Counted from the first letter of the stretch, positions 17,934 through 26,578 are shown. The stretch: DNA of 39,088 nucleotides from Lachnospiraceae bacterium (GCA_020860645.1 JAJBTX010000002.1:1-39088), one strand, 5' to 3'. Numbers and translations are program-made. Notes: generated from the sequence alone by a model not told the origin.

Positions 17934-17957
17934 GGGTTTGCCTTGAATGGCAAGCCC
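17934..17957 (+). other. Intercistronic hairpin
   Basis: GGGTTTGCC pairs with GGCAAGCCC (one G-T pair) around a 6-base loop, in the 97-base gap after the aldolase gene. No T-run follows, so it is more likely an mRNA-stability or processing element than a terminator, separating the enzyme genes from the transporter part of the operon. Confidence 0.5.
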
Positions 17958-17988
17958 ATTCAGAATACTTGGGGTAAAGGAGAAGCTT

Positions 17989-18408
17989 ATGGCAGGGTAT
18001 GAGAAAGAACTGGCTTTGCTGGAAGAAGAGATGAAGATGCTTACATTCCGGCGTTTTCTCGCCTCGGATGCATACGCGCTGGGGCAGAAGATGGTACAGA
18101 AGGCGAAGGACCGGCAGGTGCAGCTTGCCATGATGATCCGCGTGAATCAGAAAATGCTGTTCTACTATGCATTTGACGGGACAGATATGAACCATGAGCG
18201 CGCGGTCATGCGCAAGACGAACGTGGCGGACGCTTTTCGCTGCCCTTCTCTCAGGATTTTTTATGAGCTTCAGAGTACGGGCATGACGATGAAGGACAGA
18301 GGGAGAGACCCGATGGATTACCTGGCGCTCGGAGGAGCGGTGCCGATTCGCCTCGAACAGGCGGGAGTCATCGGCACGGTCTGCGTGTCCGGAATGATTC
18401 ATTTTTAA
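17989..18408 (+). CDS. UPF0303 / haem-degrading-domain family protein
   Basis: A 139-residue protein of the UPF0303 family, related to the GlcG/HbpS 'haem_degrading' fold. Typical marks are the helical N-terminus MAGYEKELALLEEEMKMLTF, ALGQKMVQKAKDRQVQLAMM, the KMLFYYAFDGT segment, RKTNVADAF and the C-terminal GGAVPIRLEQAGVIGTVCVSG. Function is not established; relatives often sit in carbohydrate or organic-acid operons as here. An ATG at 17947 is in frame but falls inside the preceding hairpin; AAAGGAG is six bases before ATG 17989, which I use. It could be a small-molecule sensor or chaperone for the pathway, which is inference. Confidence 0.8.
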   Translation: MAGYEKELALLEEEMKMLTFRRFLASDAYALGQKMVQKAKDRQVQLAMMIRVNQKMLFYYAFDGTDMNHERAVMRKTNVADAFRCPSLRIFYELQSTGMTMKDRGRDPMDYLALGGAVPIRLEQAGVIGTVCVSGMIHF

Positions 18409-18486
18409 GATCATCATTTCACCATGGATTGTATGATGGAATATCTGATGGAAAGTGGGTCTGATATTCCTTAAGGGGGAAATAAG

Positions 18487-18990
18487 ATGATAGGAAACTT
18501 TATACTGTCGGCAGTATTGCTGATACTGTCGGGTTACATACTGACGGAGAGCGCTTCCTTCCCGAATCTCGGGGGCTCGACGTTCGCCGGTCCCGGGTTC
18601 TTCCCGAGTCTGTGCGCGGGGTTTTTCATCTTCGGCGCGGTCGTGATACTGATCATGGAGATTTATCGTATCGTGACGGTTCGCGAGGGGGACAAGACCT
18701 ATGTGCAGATGGAGATGGAGAAGGTCTCCGCTGTCTGGGCGCGGATCAAAGGAAATGTGGTCGGCGTGGCGCGCATGGTGGCGCTTCCGGTATTGATGTT
18801 TGCTTACGGAAGACTTCTGAAGGTCTGGGGATTTGAGATCTCGACCTTCCTGTTTCTGGTGCTGGGCATGCTGGTATGCGGACAGCGGAAGATTAAATAT
18901 CTGATCATCGTGCCGCTCGTGGCTCTGGTGATCGTATATCTGATCTTTATCCGGTTCCTGCATGTGTCCATTCCAACGATGTTTCTGTAA
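18487..18990 (+). CDS. tctB: Tripartite tricarboxylate transporter small membrane subunit (TctB)
   Basis: A 167-residue membrane protein with four predicted spans: about 2-20, 38-56, 90-110 and 118-160 (split in two). GSTFAGPGFFPSLCAGFFIF near residues 30-49 is the TctB (DUF1468) hallmark. It is the small, poorly conserved membrane subunit of a TTT importer for carboxylates, working with TctA and the TctC receptor encoded next. The 78-base gap upstream holds no clear terminator. Start preceded by AAGGGGG. Confidence 0.85.
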   Translation: MIGNFILSAVLLILSGYILTESASFPNLGGSTFAGPGFFPSLCAGFFIFGAVVILIMEIYRIVTVREGDKTYVQMEMEKVSAVWARIKGNVVGVARMVALPVLMFAYGRLLKVWGFEISTFLFLVLGMLVCGQRKIKYLIIVPLVALVIVYLIFIRFLHVSIPTMFL

Positions 18991-19020
18991 GTGCCAGGGT
19001 GAGAAAGGAGAAAAAATAGA

Positions 19021-20511
19021 ATGAGCAGTATTATTTCCATGTTCTCTGTGCTTTCCCCCATGACGGTGCTTCTGACATTCGCGGGTGTGGTACTGGGAAC
19101 GGTCGTCTGCTCGATTACGGGTCTGACGGCGACGATGGAGGTTGCGGTGCTGACCTCATGCACCTACGGGACGGAGGCGGCTAAGGCGAGTGCCATGCTG
19201 CTGGGTATTTTTGTATGCGGAGTGGAGGTAGGTTCGATCTCCGCGATTCTTCTGAAGGTGCCGGGAACCTCATCGGCCATCATGACGACGCTGGACGGCT
19301 ATCCCATGGCGCAGAGAGGAGAGGGCGGCACCGCGATCGGCATCGCGACGATCTCGAGCTTCTGCGGCGGCATCATCAGCTGCATCTTCCTGATTCTGGG
19401 CTGCGCGAAGCTGGCCGATATCGCGGCGAAGTTCGGCTATCCGGAGTATTTCGTGATCGCGCTGTTCGGCCTGTGCATCATCGCAAACACGGGCGGCTCC
19501 CTGCTGAAGGGTCTGCTCGGCGCTTTCCTGGGCGTGTTCAGCACGATGGTCGGTATGGATACACTGACCGGCATCACGCGTTTCACGCTGGGATCGAAGA
19601 GCCTGATCCGCGGGCTTGAGATGGTTCCGATCCTGATCGGTCTGTTCGGCGTCTCGGAGATTCTGAACCAGCTCTTTGACATCAAGAAAAATAACATTAA
19701 GCATGAGAGCATTGGGAAGGTCTTTCCAGGCTGGAAGCTTCTGAACAAGCTGAAGTGGACGATCCTGAGAAGCTCCCTGATCGGCACGATTGTCGGAGTG
19801 CTGCCCGGCGCGGGCGGCCCGATCGCTGCCTTTGTCGCGTACAACACGGAGCAGAGTCTTTCCAAGGAGCCGGAGAAGTTCGGCACCGGTATTCCGGAGG
19901 GTATCTCGGCGCCGGAGAGCGCGAACAACGCGACGGTCGGCGGAGCCCTGGTTCCGATGCTGGCGCTCGGTGTCCCGGGCGACGGCGTGACGGCGATCAT
20001 CATGGCGGCCTTCGCGATTCACGGCTTCCATCTGGGCCCGACGATTTTCTCGGAGTCCCCGGAGATCGTGTCTACGGTATATATCTACACGATCGTTGCC
20101 AATATTTTCATGGTGACCATCGGCCTGATCGCGGCGAGATACTTCGCGCGGCTGGTCAATACGGACAAGACGATCCTGATCCCCATCATCCTGATGGCCT
20201 GCGTCATCGGATCCTATGCGGCGTCCAACAATGTATTTGACGTCTATGTCATGATCTTCTTCGGCGTCCTCGGATTCCTGATGGAGAAGGTAGGGGTTTC
20301 GACATCGGCCTTTGTACTCGGACAGGTTCTGGGCGATCTGATGGAAACAAACTTCCGTTCGGCCTTCACGATGTCGCAGGGAAGCTGGTCGATCTTCTTC
20401 CGTCCGATCACGATGGTATTCTGGGCTCTGACGGTCATCATGGTCGTCGTACCGCAGATCAATAAGATCGTGAAAAAGAAGAAAGCAAAAGCAACTGATG
20501 CTCAAAAATAA
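19021..20511 (+). CDS. tctA: Tripartite tricarboxylate transporter large permease (TctA)
   Basis: The 496-residue, roughly 12-span channel subunit of the TTT importer. Typical family stretches are GTVVCSITGLTATMEVAVLT near the N-terminus, EVGSISAILLKVPGTSSAIM, the GVLPGAGGPIAAFVAYNTEQ segment around residues 262-281 and EGISAPESANNATVGGALVP after it. Import is driven by the ion gradient, with substrate delivered by the TctC lipoprotein. AAAGGAG precedes the start. The pair of conserved PGT/PGAGG repeats shows the internal duplication expected for TctA. Substrate class is di-/tricarboxylates or sugar acids. Confidence 0.95.
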   Translation: MSSIISMFSVLSPMTVLLTFAGVVLGTVVCSITGLTATMEVAVLTSCTYGTEAAKASAMLLGIFVCGVEVGSISAILLKVPGTSSAIMTTLDGYPMAQRGEGGTAIGIATISSFCGGIISCIFLILGCAKLADIAAKFGYPEYFVIALFGLCIIANTGGSLLKGLLGAFLGVFSTMVGMDTLTGITRFTLGSKSLIRGLEMVPILIGLFGVSEILNQLFDIKKNNIKHESIGKVFPGWKLLNKLKWTILRSSLIGTIVGVLPGAGGPIAAFVAYNTEQSLSKEPEKFGTGIPEGISAPESANNATVGGALVPMLALGVPGDGVTAIIMAAFAIHGFHLGPTIFSESPEIVSTVYIYTIVANIFMVTIGLIAARYFARLVNTDKTILIPIILMACVIGSYAASNNVFDVYVMIFFGVLGFLMEKVGVSTSAFVLGQVLGDLMETNFRSAFTMSQGSWSIFFRPITMVFWALTVIMVVVPQINKIVKKKKAKATDAQK

Positions 20512-20533
20512 AAATGAAAAAGGAGGTAGTATC

Positions 20534-21604
20534 ATGAAGAGAAAGGTTGCATTACTTATGTGCGTAGCCATGCTGGCGGCCGCGATTGCGGGCTGTTCTT
20601 CCAGCAGCTCCAGCAGCAGCTCGTCCGACACGACGGAGGAGAGCGCCGCGGAGGAGACAACGGAGGCCGAGGAGGCTGAAGAGGCGGAAACCGAGACGGT
20701 GGCGGAGACAGATTTCCCGACCGACCAGATCGAGATGATCATTCCGCAGGGCGTAGGCGGCGGCAGTGACCTGATCGCCCGAGTGCTCGCGCAGCAGATT
20801 GAAGAGGAACTGGGCGTTACTGTAGTCTGCACGAACCTGGACGGCGGTTCCACATCGATCGGCCTGCAGGAGCTGGCGGATTCCGAGCCGGACGGCTACA
20901 CGATTGCGATGACCATGACGAACCTTGCTACTCTGTCGGCACTCGGCTATTCCGAGCTGACCGCGGATGATTTCGAGGCGATCTGCGGCGTCAACTATGA
21001 CGCGGCTTCGATCATGATCCGCACGGATGACGAACGCTTCAGCAACCTCGAGGAGCTGGTCGCCTATGCGAAAGAGCATCCGGGCGAGCTGAACTGGGGT
21101 ACCGGCGGAGCAGGCGGTATGTGGCATATGGCCATCCTGAAGTTCTGTGACATCGCAGGCATCGAAGTGAACATTGTTCCGAACGCGGGTGGCGGCACCG
21201 GAGTCGGCCTCTATCTGGCAAACGGCGACATCGACGCGGCAGTGTTCAGCCCGGTGGACTGCATGGCGCAGATCGAGAGCGGACAGATCACGCCGATCGT
21301 GTCCATGACGGACGAGCGCATGGCGAGCTTCCCGGATACGCCGACGGCGATCGAGGAGGGCTATGACATCGAGGTGTACTCCACCAGAGGATACATTGCG
21401 CCGAAGGGCACCCCGGCTGAGGTAATCGCGGTTCTCGAGGATGCGTTCAAGAAGGCGGTCGAGAGCGACGAGTATGTTGAGTTCATCGAGTCCCAGAGTT
21501 CCAATATCCGCTGGCTGAGCGCGGAAGAGTATACGCAGTGGATGAAGGACGAGGTTGACACCTATGTGCCGATTCTGGAAGATGCGGGACTGGCAGTAAA
21601 CTAA
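20534..21604 (+). CDS. tctC: Tripartite tricarboxylate transporter receptor lipoprotein (TctC)
   Basis: The 356-residue extracellular receptor. It starts MKRKVALLMCVAMLAAAIAG followed by CSSS: a lipoprotein signal with lipobox AIAGC, then a Ser run and an acidic linker to about residue 60. The binding domain has DQIEMIIPQGVGGGSDLIAR, DGGSTSIGLQELADSEPDGY, NWGTGGAGGMWH and VPNAGGGTGVGLYLANGDID, all typical of the TctC/BugT family that holds carboxylates through the glycine-rich loops. The frame opens at 20498, but AAGGAGG lies eight bases before ATG 20534. Third gene of the transporter set, followed by the aldehyde dehydrogenase after 24 bases. Confidence 0.93.
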   Translation: MKRKVALLMCVAMLAAAIAGCSSSSSSSSSSDTTEESAAEETTEAEEAEEAETETVAETDFPTDQIEMIIPQGVGGGSDLIARVLAQQIEEELGVTVVCTNLDGGSTSIGLQELADSEPDGYTIAMTMTNLATLSALGYSELTADDFEAICGVNYDAASIMIRTDDERFSNLEELVAYAKEHPGELNWGTGGAGGMWHMAILKFCDIAGIEVNIVPNAGGGTGVGLYLANGDIDAAVFSPVDCMAQIESGQITPIVSMTDERMASFPDTPTAIEEGYDIEVYSTRGYIAPKGTPAEVIAVLEDAFKKAVESDEYVEFIESQSSNIRWLSAEEYTQWMKDEVDTYVPILEDAGLAVN

Positions 21605-21628
21605 AAAATCGGAAAGGATAAGCCATTT

Positions 21629-23056
21629 ATGAGTTATCGTCTTTATATAAACGGAGAACTTGTAGAAGGCGCAGGCGCGGTGAGAGACGTGTATGACCCC
21701 GGCACTGACGAGGTCATCGCGTCCCTGGCCGGGGCCAGCAGACAGCAGACGCTTGACGCGCTGGATGCGGCTCAGGCCGCCTTTCCATCCTGGTCGGCCA
21801 TGCCGCTCGCACAGCGCGGACAGTGGATGGAAAAGCTGCGCCTTGCCCTGCTCGAGCACCGGGATGAGATCGTGGATCTGGTCGGCCGTGAGGCCGGAAA
21901 ACCGGCGTTCGCCGCGGGCAGAGGCTTCAATACACTCTGTGATTCCCTGAAGTTCTATTATGAAGAGGCCTGCAGGGTCTATGGCCGGGTTACGCCCGAT
22001 TACAATACGGACTACAAGACCTGGCACCTGACGCAGTACAAACCGGTGGGCGTCGTCGTAGGGCATCTGGCCTGGAATATGCCGATGCTGAACCTGGGCG
22101 GAAAGCTCGGCCCGGCGCTGGCTTCGGGCTGTACCTGCGTGATCAAGCCCGCGTCCGTCACGCCGCTCTCGGCGCTGAAGGTCGGCGAGATCGCGCATGA
22201 GATCGGCTTCCCGGCAGGCGTCATCAATATCGTCAGCGGTACGGTGGACGATGTGGCGAACACGCTGAATTCGAGCCCGATTCCGAAGCTGATCACCCTG
22301 ATCGGCTCCACGGACACCGGACTGCAGTGCGTGCGCAGCGCCTCCACGACGGTGAAGGGCTTCTCCCTGGAGCTGGGCGGCAACGCGCCGGCGATCGTCA
22401 CGGAGAGCGCAGACGTCGAGGCGGCGGCGAACTTCATCGCGGGCCTCAAGATGAACAACTGCGGACAGCTCTGCACGAGCGCGAACCGTGTGCTGGTCCA
22501 TGAGTCGGTCGCGGACAGATTCTGCGCGATTATCAAGGAGAAATTCGAGGCCTGCAGGCTGGGCTGCCACGATGAGCCCTGCGACATGGGACCGCTGATC
22601 ACGGCTGCCGAGCGCGACCGCGTGAAGAAGCTGATCGACGACACGGTCGCCGCGGGCGCAACGCTGGTATGCGGCGGCGAGATTCCGGATCGGAAAGGCT
22701 ATTACCTGACGCCGGCGCTTCTGACAAACTGCACGAACGATATGCCGCTCTGCCAGAAGGAAATCTTCGGACCGGCGCTGCCGGTGATTGTCTATCGCAC
22801 GCTGGACGAGGCGATCGCGATCGCGAACGACACGGATTATGGTCTGTCGGCCTACGCCTACACGAAGAATCTCGAAGAGGCCTTCCGGCTGTACAAGGAG
22901 CTGGATGTCGGCGAGGTGTTTATCAATGTCTGGGGCGGCGGTTCTCCGCTTCCTTACCCGCACGCGGGAGCAAAGCGCAGCGGGATCGGCGCGGACTTCT
23001 CGACGGAGTCCCTGATGGAATATTTCCGCGTGAAGCGCGTGTGCATGACCCCGTGA
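21629..23056 (+). CDS. NAD(P)-dependent aldehyde dehydrogenase
   Basis: A 475-residue aldehyde dehydrogenase of the succinate-semialdehyde/lactaldehyde dehydrogenase group. The oxyanion Asn150 is in GHLAWNMPML, the cofactor-binding lysine in CVIKPASVTP, the general base Glu248 in FSLELGGNAPAIV and the nucleophile Cys282 in NNCGQLCTSANRVLV. All catalytic residues are present. In this operon it would oxidise the aldehyde released by the aldolase (for example glyceraldehyde, lactaldehyde, sulfolactaldehyde or 2-oxoglutarate semialdehyde), feeding an acid into central metabolism. AAAGGA precedes the start. Which aldehyde is used cannot be read from sequence. Confidence 0.92.
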   Translation: MSYRLYINGELVEGAGAVRDVYDPGTDEVIASLAGASRQQTLDALDAAQAAFPSWSAMPLAQRGQWMEKLRLALLEHRDEIVDLVGREAGKPAFAAGRGFNTLCDSLKFYYEEACRVYGRVTPDYNTDYKTWHLTQYKPVGVVVGHLAWNMPMLNLGGKLGPALASGCTCVIKPASVTPLSALKVGEIAHEIGFPAGVINIVSGTVDDVANTLNSSPIPKLITLIGSTDTGLQCVRSASTTVKGFSLELGGNAPAIVTESADVEAAANFIAGLKMNNCGQLCTSANRVLVHESVADRFCAIIKEKFEACRLGCHDEPCDMGPLITAAERDRVKKLIDDTVAAGATLVCGGEIPDRKGYYLTPALLTNCTNDMPLCQKEIFGPALPVIVYRTLDEAIAIANDTDYGLSAYAYTKNLEEAFRLYKELDVGEVFINVWGGGSPLPYPHAGAKRSGIGADFSTESLMEYFRVKRVCMTP

Positions 23057-23093
23057 TCCTGCCTGGTTCCCGGGCAATACGAGAGAGGTTGCT

Positions 23094-23918
23094 ATGAGCA
23101 TAAAAGCGGTTGTGACAGATCTGGACGGCACCTTGCTGACCATGAAGAAAGAATTGACAGAGGATAATGCCCGGGCGCTGGAAAAGTGCCATGAACGCGG
23201 CATTCTGGTAATTCCCGCAACCGGCAGAACGATCGTGGGGGTGCCGGAGTTTCTGAAGGCACTCCCCGCTGTTCGTTATCTGATTCTGACCAACGGTTCC
23301 AGAGTGATGGATCTGCGGGAGGGAAAAACGCTGAAGGCGCACCTGCTGGACCAGGAGAAGGCGGCGGATATTCTGAGTTATGTGAATCAGTTTCATATCC
23401 TGTATGACGCCTACATCAACGGCAGAGGCGTATCCGAAACCCGCTTCCTGGAAAATCTGGACGACTATGGGATCGAGGCGCCGATTCAGGCAGTGATGCG
23501 CAGAACCCGTTTTCCGGTGGACAACATCATCGAATATGTGCGGTCCAGTCCCGATAAGATAGAGAAGATAAACAACTATTACGACGATCTGGAGCTCAGA
23601 GCGCGCGTGCGGAGGAAGCTGGAGCAGGACCCGGAGATCACGGTTACCTGTTCGCTGTACAATAATCTGGAGATCATGAACGCGGAGGCGAGCAAGGGGG
23701 CTGCCGTGCTTTTCCTGGCGAAGTATCTCGGGATAAAGCCGGAGGAGATCATGGTCTGCGGAGATTCCGACAACGACAGTACGATGATGCTTCCGTCCAT
23801 GAAAAAGATAGCCATGGGGAATGCCTCGGACAGCATCAAAGCGATGGCGGATTATGTCACGGACACGAACGACCGCTCCGGTGTGGCCAGAGCGTTGGAA
23901 AAATTTGTATTTTCATAG
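23094..23918 (+). CDS. Cof-type HAD phosphatase
   Basis: A 274-residue HAD hydrolase of the Cof/YidA class with a C2-type cap (about residues 80-190). Motif I is VVTDLDGTLL, motif II sits in IPATGRT, the motif III lysine in NAEASKGAAVLFLAKYLG, and motif IV is MVCGDSDNDSTMMLPSM. These enzymes dephosphorylate sugar phosphates, FMN or other small metabolites in the cytoplasm. It follows the aldehyde dehydrogenase by 37 bases and precedes the flavoprotein by 30, all on one strand, so it may recycle a phosphorylated intermediate of the locus; that is inference. GAGAGG precedes the start. Confidence 0.9.
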   Translation: MSIKAVVTDLDGTLLTMKKELTEDNARALEKCHERGILVIPATGRTIVGVPEFLKALPAVRYLILTNGSRVMDLREGKTLKAHLLDQEKAADILSYVNQFHILYDAYINGRGVSETRFLENLDDYGIEAPIQAVMRRTRFPVDNIIEYVRSSPDKIEKINNYYDDLELRARVRRKLEQDPEITVTCSLYNNLEIMNAEASKGAAVLFLAKYLGIKPEEIMVCGDSDNDSTMMLPSMKKIAMGNASDSIKAMADYVTDTNDRSGVARALEKFVFS

Positions 23919-23948
23919 AATCTGTGTGACAGAAAGGAGAAGCTGTAT

Positions 23949-25586
23949 ATGAACGTGCTGATTCTCGGCGGCGTGGCCGCAGGAACCAAGACAGCGGCGA
24001 AGCTGAAGCGGGAAAATCCCGGCTGGGATGTGAAGATCCTGACGAAGGGAAAGGATATTTCCTATGCGGGCTGCGGACTGCCCTACTATGTGGGCGATGT
24101 GATCCATGAGAAAGCGGATCTGATCGTCAATACGCCGGAAAAATTCACAGCGCTGACGGGCGTGAACGTGCAGGTGGGAGTGGAGGTCACTTCGGTCTGC
24201 CCGGAGAAGAAGTCCGTGGAGGCGAAGCTGCTCGAAAGCGGAGAAACGAAGACATACGGCTATGACAAGCTGGTCATCGCGACCGGAGCCTCGCCCTTCA
24301 TCCCCGATATTCCGGGTCTCGATCTGAAGAATGTCTTTACGATGCGCACCCCGGACGACGCGATCGCACTGCGGCAGGCGGTGGAAGAAGGCGGCATCAA
24401 ACGCGCTGTCGTGGCCGGCGGCGGCTTCATCGGTCTCGAGGTGGCGGAGAATCTGTCCGCGAAGGGCGTGAAGACGACGGTGATCGACTTTGCGCCGCAT
24501 GTACTCCCGAATTTCCTCGACCCGGAGATGAGCGAGTATGTGGAAAACAAGATGTCGGACGCGGGTGTGATGCCGATGACCGGCGTCGCGCTGGAGGGCG
24601 TGATCGGAACGGATAAGGTGGAGAAGGTGCAGACCAGCAGGAGAGCCATGAAGGCGGACGCGCTGGTGCTGGCGATCGGTATCCGCCCGAATACAGCCTT
24701 CCTGAAGGATTCCGGCATCGAGATGTTCAAGGGCACCATCCTGACGGACGAGTATATGCGGACCAATATTGAGGACATCTACGCGGCGGGCGACTGCGCG
24801 ATGGTACATAACCGCCAGAGCGGCAAACCGGCCTGGTCCCCGATGGGCTCGACCGCCAATATTTCCGGACGTCTGCTGGCGAAAAATATGGCCGGGGCAG
24901 AGCTGTCCTACAAGGGCGTGCTCGGGACCGGCGTGGCGAAGCTGCCGGGCGGCGTCAACGCGGGCCGCACAGGCCTGACGGAGACCGCGGCGAAGGCGGA
25001 GGGCTATGACGTGATCACCGCCCTGTGCGTGGTGGACGACAAAGCGCACTATTATCCCGGCGCAGGCTCCTTCATCGTAAAGATGACGGCGGACAAGGCG
25101 AGCGGAAAGCTCCTGGGCGTGCAGACGCTGGGCAGCGGAGCCGTGGATAAGATGACGGATATCGCGGTGACGGCGATCTCGCTCGGCGCGACGGTCGACC
25201 AGCTGGCCACGATGGATTTCGCGTACGCACCGCCCTTCTCGACGGCGATTCACCCGATCGCGAACGCCGCGAACATTCTGCTGAACAAGATGAACGGCGA
25301 GCTCGACTCCTTTACGCCTGTGGAGTACGCGGAAGGAAAGGCGGAGGGATACCGGATCATAGACTGCGCGATCCAGCCGTCGATGCCGGCTTACCCGTAT
25401 CTTGACGTGACAAAGATCACCGGCGAGGTCGAGGGCTATGGCAAGGATGAGAAGCTTCTCCTGGTCTGCAGCAAGGGCAAACGTGCCTACCTGACGCAGA
25501 ACCGTCTGAAATACTACGGTTATACCAATACAAAGGTGCTGGAAGGCGGCACGATCTTCAATACCGAAGTGGCGGAGCAGGATTAA
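23949..25586 (+). CDS. CoA-disulfide reductase/NADH oxidase-like flavoprotein with C-terminal rhodanese domain
   Basis: A 545-residue pyridine nucleotide-disulfide oxidoreductase. GGVAAGTKTAAKLKR (7-21) binds FAD, and the single redox cysteine Cys42 lies in SYAGCGLPYYVGDV, as in CoA-disulfide reductase, NADH oxidase and NADH peroxidase. AVVAGGGFIGLEVAENL binds NAD(P)H, and DIYAAGDCA is the second FAD motif. After the dimerisation domain a short rhodanese-like domain (about 465-540) ends with VCSKGKRAY, whose Cys near 507 can carry a sulfane sulfur. Such fusions reduce CoA-disulfides, polysulfide or CoA-persulfide. AAGGAG precedes the start. It sits 36 bases ahead of the siroheme reductase gene; the two are probably a functional pair. 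Confidence 0.88.
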   Translation: MNVLILGGVAAGTKTAAKLKRENPGWDVKILTKGKDISYAGCGLPYYVGDVIHEKADLIVNTPEKFTALTGVNVQVGVEVTSVCPEKKSVEAKLLESGETKTYGYDKLVIATGASPFIPDIPGLDLKNVFTMRTPDDAIALRQAVEEGGIKRAVVAGGGFIGLEVAENLSAKGVKTTVIDFAPHVLPNFLDPEMSEYVENKMSDAGVMPMTGVALEGVIGTDKVEKVQTSRRAMKADALVLAIGIRPNTAFLKDSGIEMFKGTILTDEYMRTNIEDIYAAGDCAMVHNRQSGKPAWSPMGSTANISGRLLAKNMAGAELSYKGVLGTGVAKLPGGVNAGRTGLTETAAKAEGYDVITALCVVDDKAHYYPGAGSFIVKMTADKASGKLLGVQTLGSGAVDKMTDIAVTAISLGATVDQLATMDFAYAPPFSTAIHPIANAANILLNKMNGELDSFTPVEYAEGKAEGYRIIDCAIQPSMPAYPYLDVTKITGEVEGYGKDEKLLLVCSKGKRAYLTQNRLKYYGYTNTKVLEGGTIFNTEVAEQD

Positions 25587-25621
25587 GCATATAAAAACAC
25601 AAATATGAGGAGGATACGATC

Positions 25622-26578
25622 ATGGCATCATCATTGACCATCAATGACGAGAATGAAAAGAAGGTAAAAGCACTTGGTTTTCTGAACAACAAGGGAACCG
25701 ACAATTTCTCCGGCCGTATCATCACGGTGAACGGAAAGGTCACCGCGGAGCAGATGGAGTGCCTTGTAGAGGCGGCGAAGAAATTCGGCAACGGTGTTAT
25801 CACATTCACAACCCGCCTGACGGTCGAGGTACAGGGAATTCCCTATGATAAGATCGAGGACTTCCGCGCGTATATCGCGAAGGCCGGCCTGGAGACGGGC
25901 GGAACCGGTTCTCTGGTAAGACCGGTGGTTTCCTGCAAGGGCACGACCTGCCAGTATGGTCTGCTGGACGCGTTCGGCCTTTCGGAGGAGATTCATGAGA
26001 GATTTTATAAGGGATATCACACGGTGAAGCTTCCGCACAAGTTCAAGATTGCGGTCGGCGGATGTCCGAACAACTGCGTAAAGCCGGATCTGAACGATCT
26101 GGGAATCATCGGCCAGCTGGTTCCGGCGTTCGACGAGGACGAGTGCAACGGCTGCAAGAAGTGCTCGGTCGTCACGGCATGCCCGATGGGCGCGGCGAAG
26201 ACGGTCGACGGCATTCTTGAGATCGACAAGGATATCTGCAATAACTGCGGCCGCTGCGTCGGAAGCTGCCACTTTGACGCGCTGACCGAGGGCACGAGAG
26301 GCTACAAAATCTACATCGGCGGAAGATGGGGCAAGAAGGTCTGCCACGGCACGCCGCTCAGGAAGGTCTTCACCACGAAGGAGGAGGCGCTGGACGTGAT
26401 CGAGAAAGCCATCCTTCTGTTCCGCGAGCAGGGAAAGACGGGCGAGCGTTTCGCCGCGACCATCGAGCGCCTGGGCTTCGAGAACGTGGAAGCGCAGCTT
26501 CTCTCCAACGATCTGCTGGAGAGAAAGCAGGAGATTCTGGACGCGCAGCTGCATCTCGTGGGCGGCGCGACCTGCTAA
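25622..26578 (+). CDS. Small siroheme/4Fe-4S sulfite-reductase-like protein
   Basis: A 318-residue nitrite/sulfite-reductase-family protein with an inserted ferredoxin. An N-terminal half-domain (FSGRIITVNGKVTAEQMECL, then FTTRLTVEVQGI) precedes the siroheme-cluster cysteines Cys105-x4-Cys110 (SCKGTTCQYG) and Cys148-x3-Cys152 (GGCPNNC). Residues 175-216 carry two 4Fe-4S motifs: CNGCKKCSVVTACP, with a longer-than-usual last spacer, and CNNCGRCVGSC. The size and layout fit the small AsrC/Dsr-LP class rather than full-length assimilatory sulfite reductase. It is likely a cytoplasmic enzyme reducing sulfite or a related sulfur species, with electrons perhaps from the flavoprotein encoded 36 bases upstream. 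GAGGAGG precedes the start. Confidence 0.85.
   Translation: MASSLTINDENEKKVKALGFLNNKGTDNFSGRIITVNGKVTAEQMECLVEAAKKFGNGVITFTTRLTVEVQGIPYDKIEDFRAYIAKAGLETGGTGSLVRPVVSCKGTTCQYGLLDAFGLSEEIHERFYKGYHTVKLPHKFKIAVGGCPNNCVKPDLNDLGIIGQLVPAFDEDECNGCKKCSVVTACPMGAAKTVDGILEIDKDICNNCGRCVGSCHFDALTEGTRGYKIYIGGRWGKKVCHGTPLRKVFTTKEEALDVIEKAILLFREQGKTGERFAATIERLGFENVEAQLLSNDLLERKQEILDAQLHLVGGATC

Noticed and set aside
17934-17957. Terminator dividing the aldolase and transporter genes
   Set aside because: The stem is followed by ATTCAG, not a T-run, and no new promoter is evident before the UPF0303 gene.
19270-20853. 527-codon minus-strand open frame
   Set aside because: Antisense to tctA/tctC; composition dominated by R, H, D and Q with no recognisable motif or ribosome site.
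20552-23203. 883-codon open frame on the minus strand
   Set aside because: It is antisense to tctC and the aldehyde dehydrogenase, both with intact catalytic or lipoprotein motifs. Its translation is rich in R, H and L with no domain, as expected for a shadow frame of GC-rich genes.
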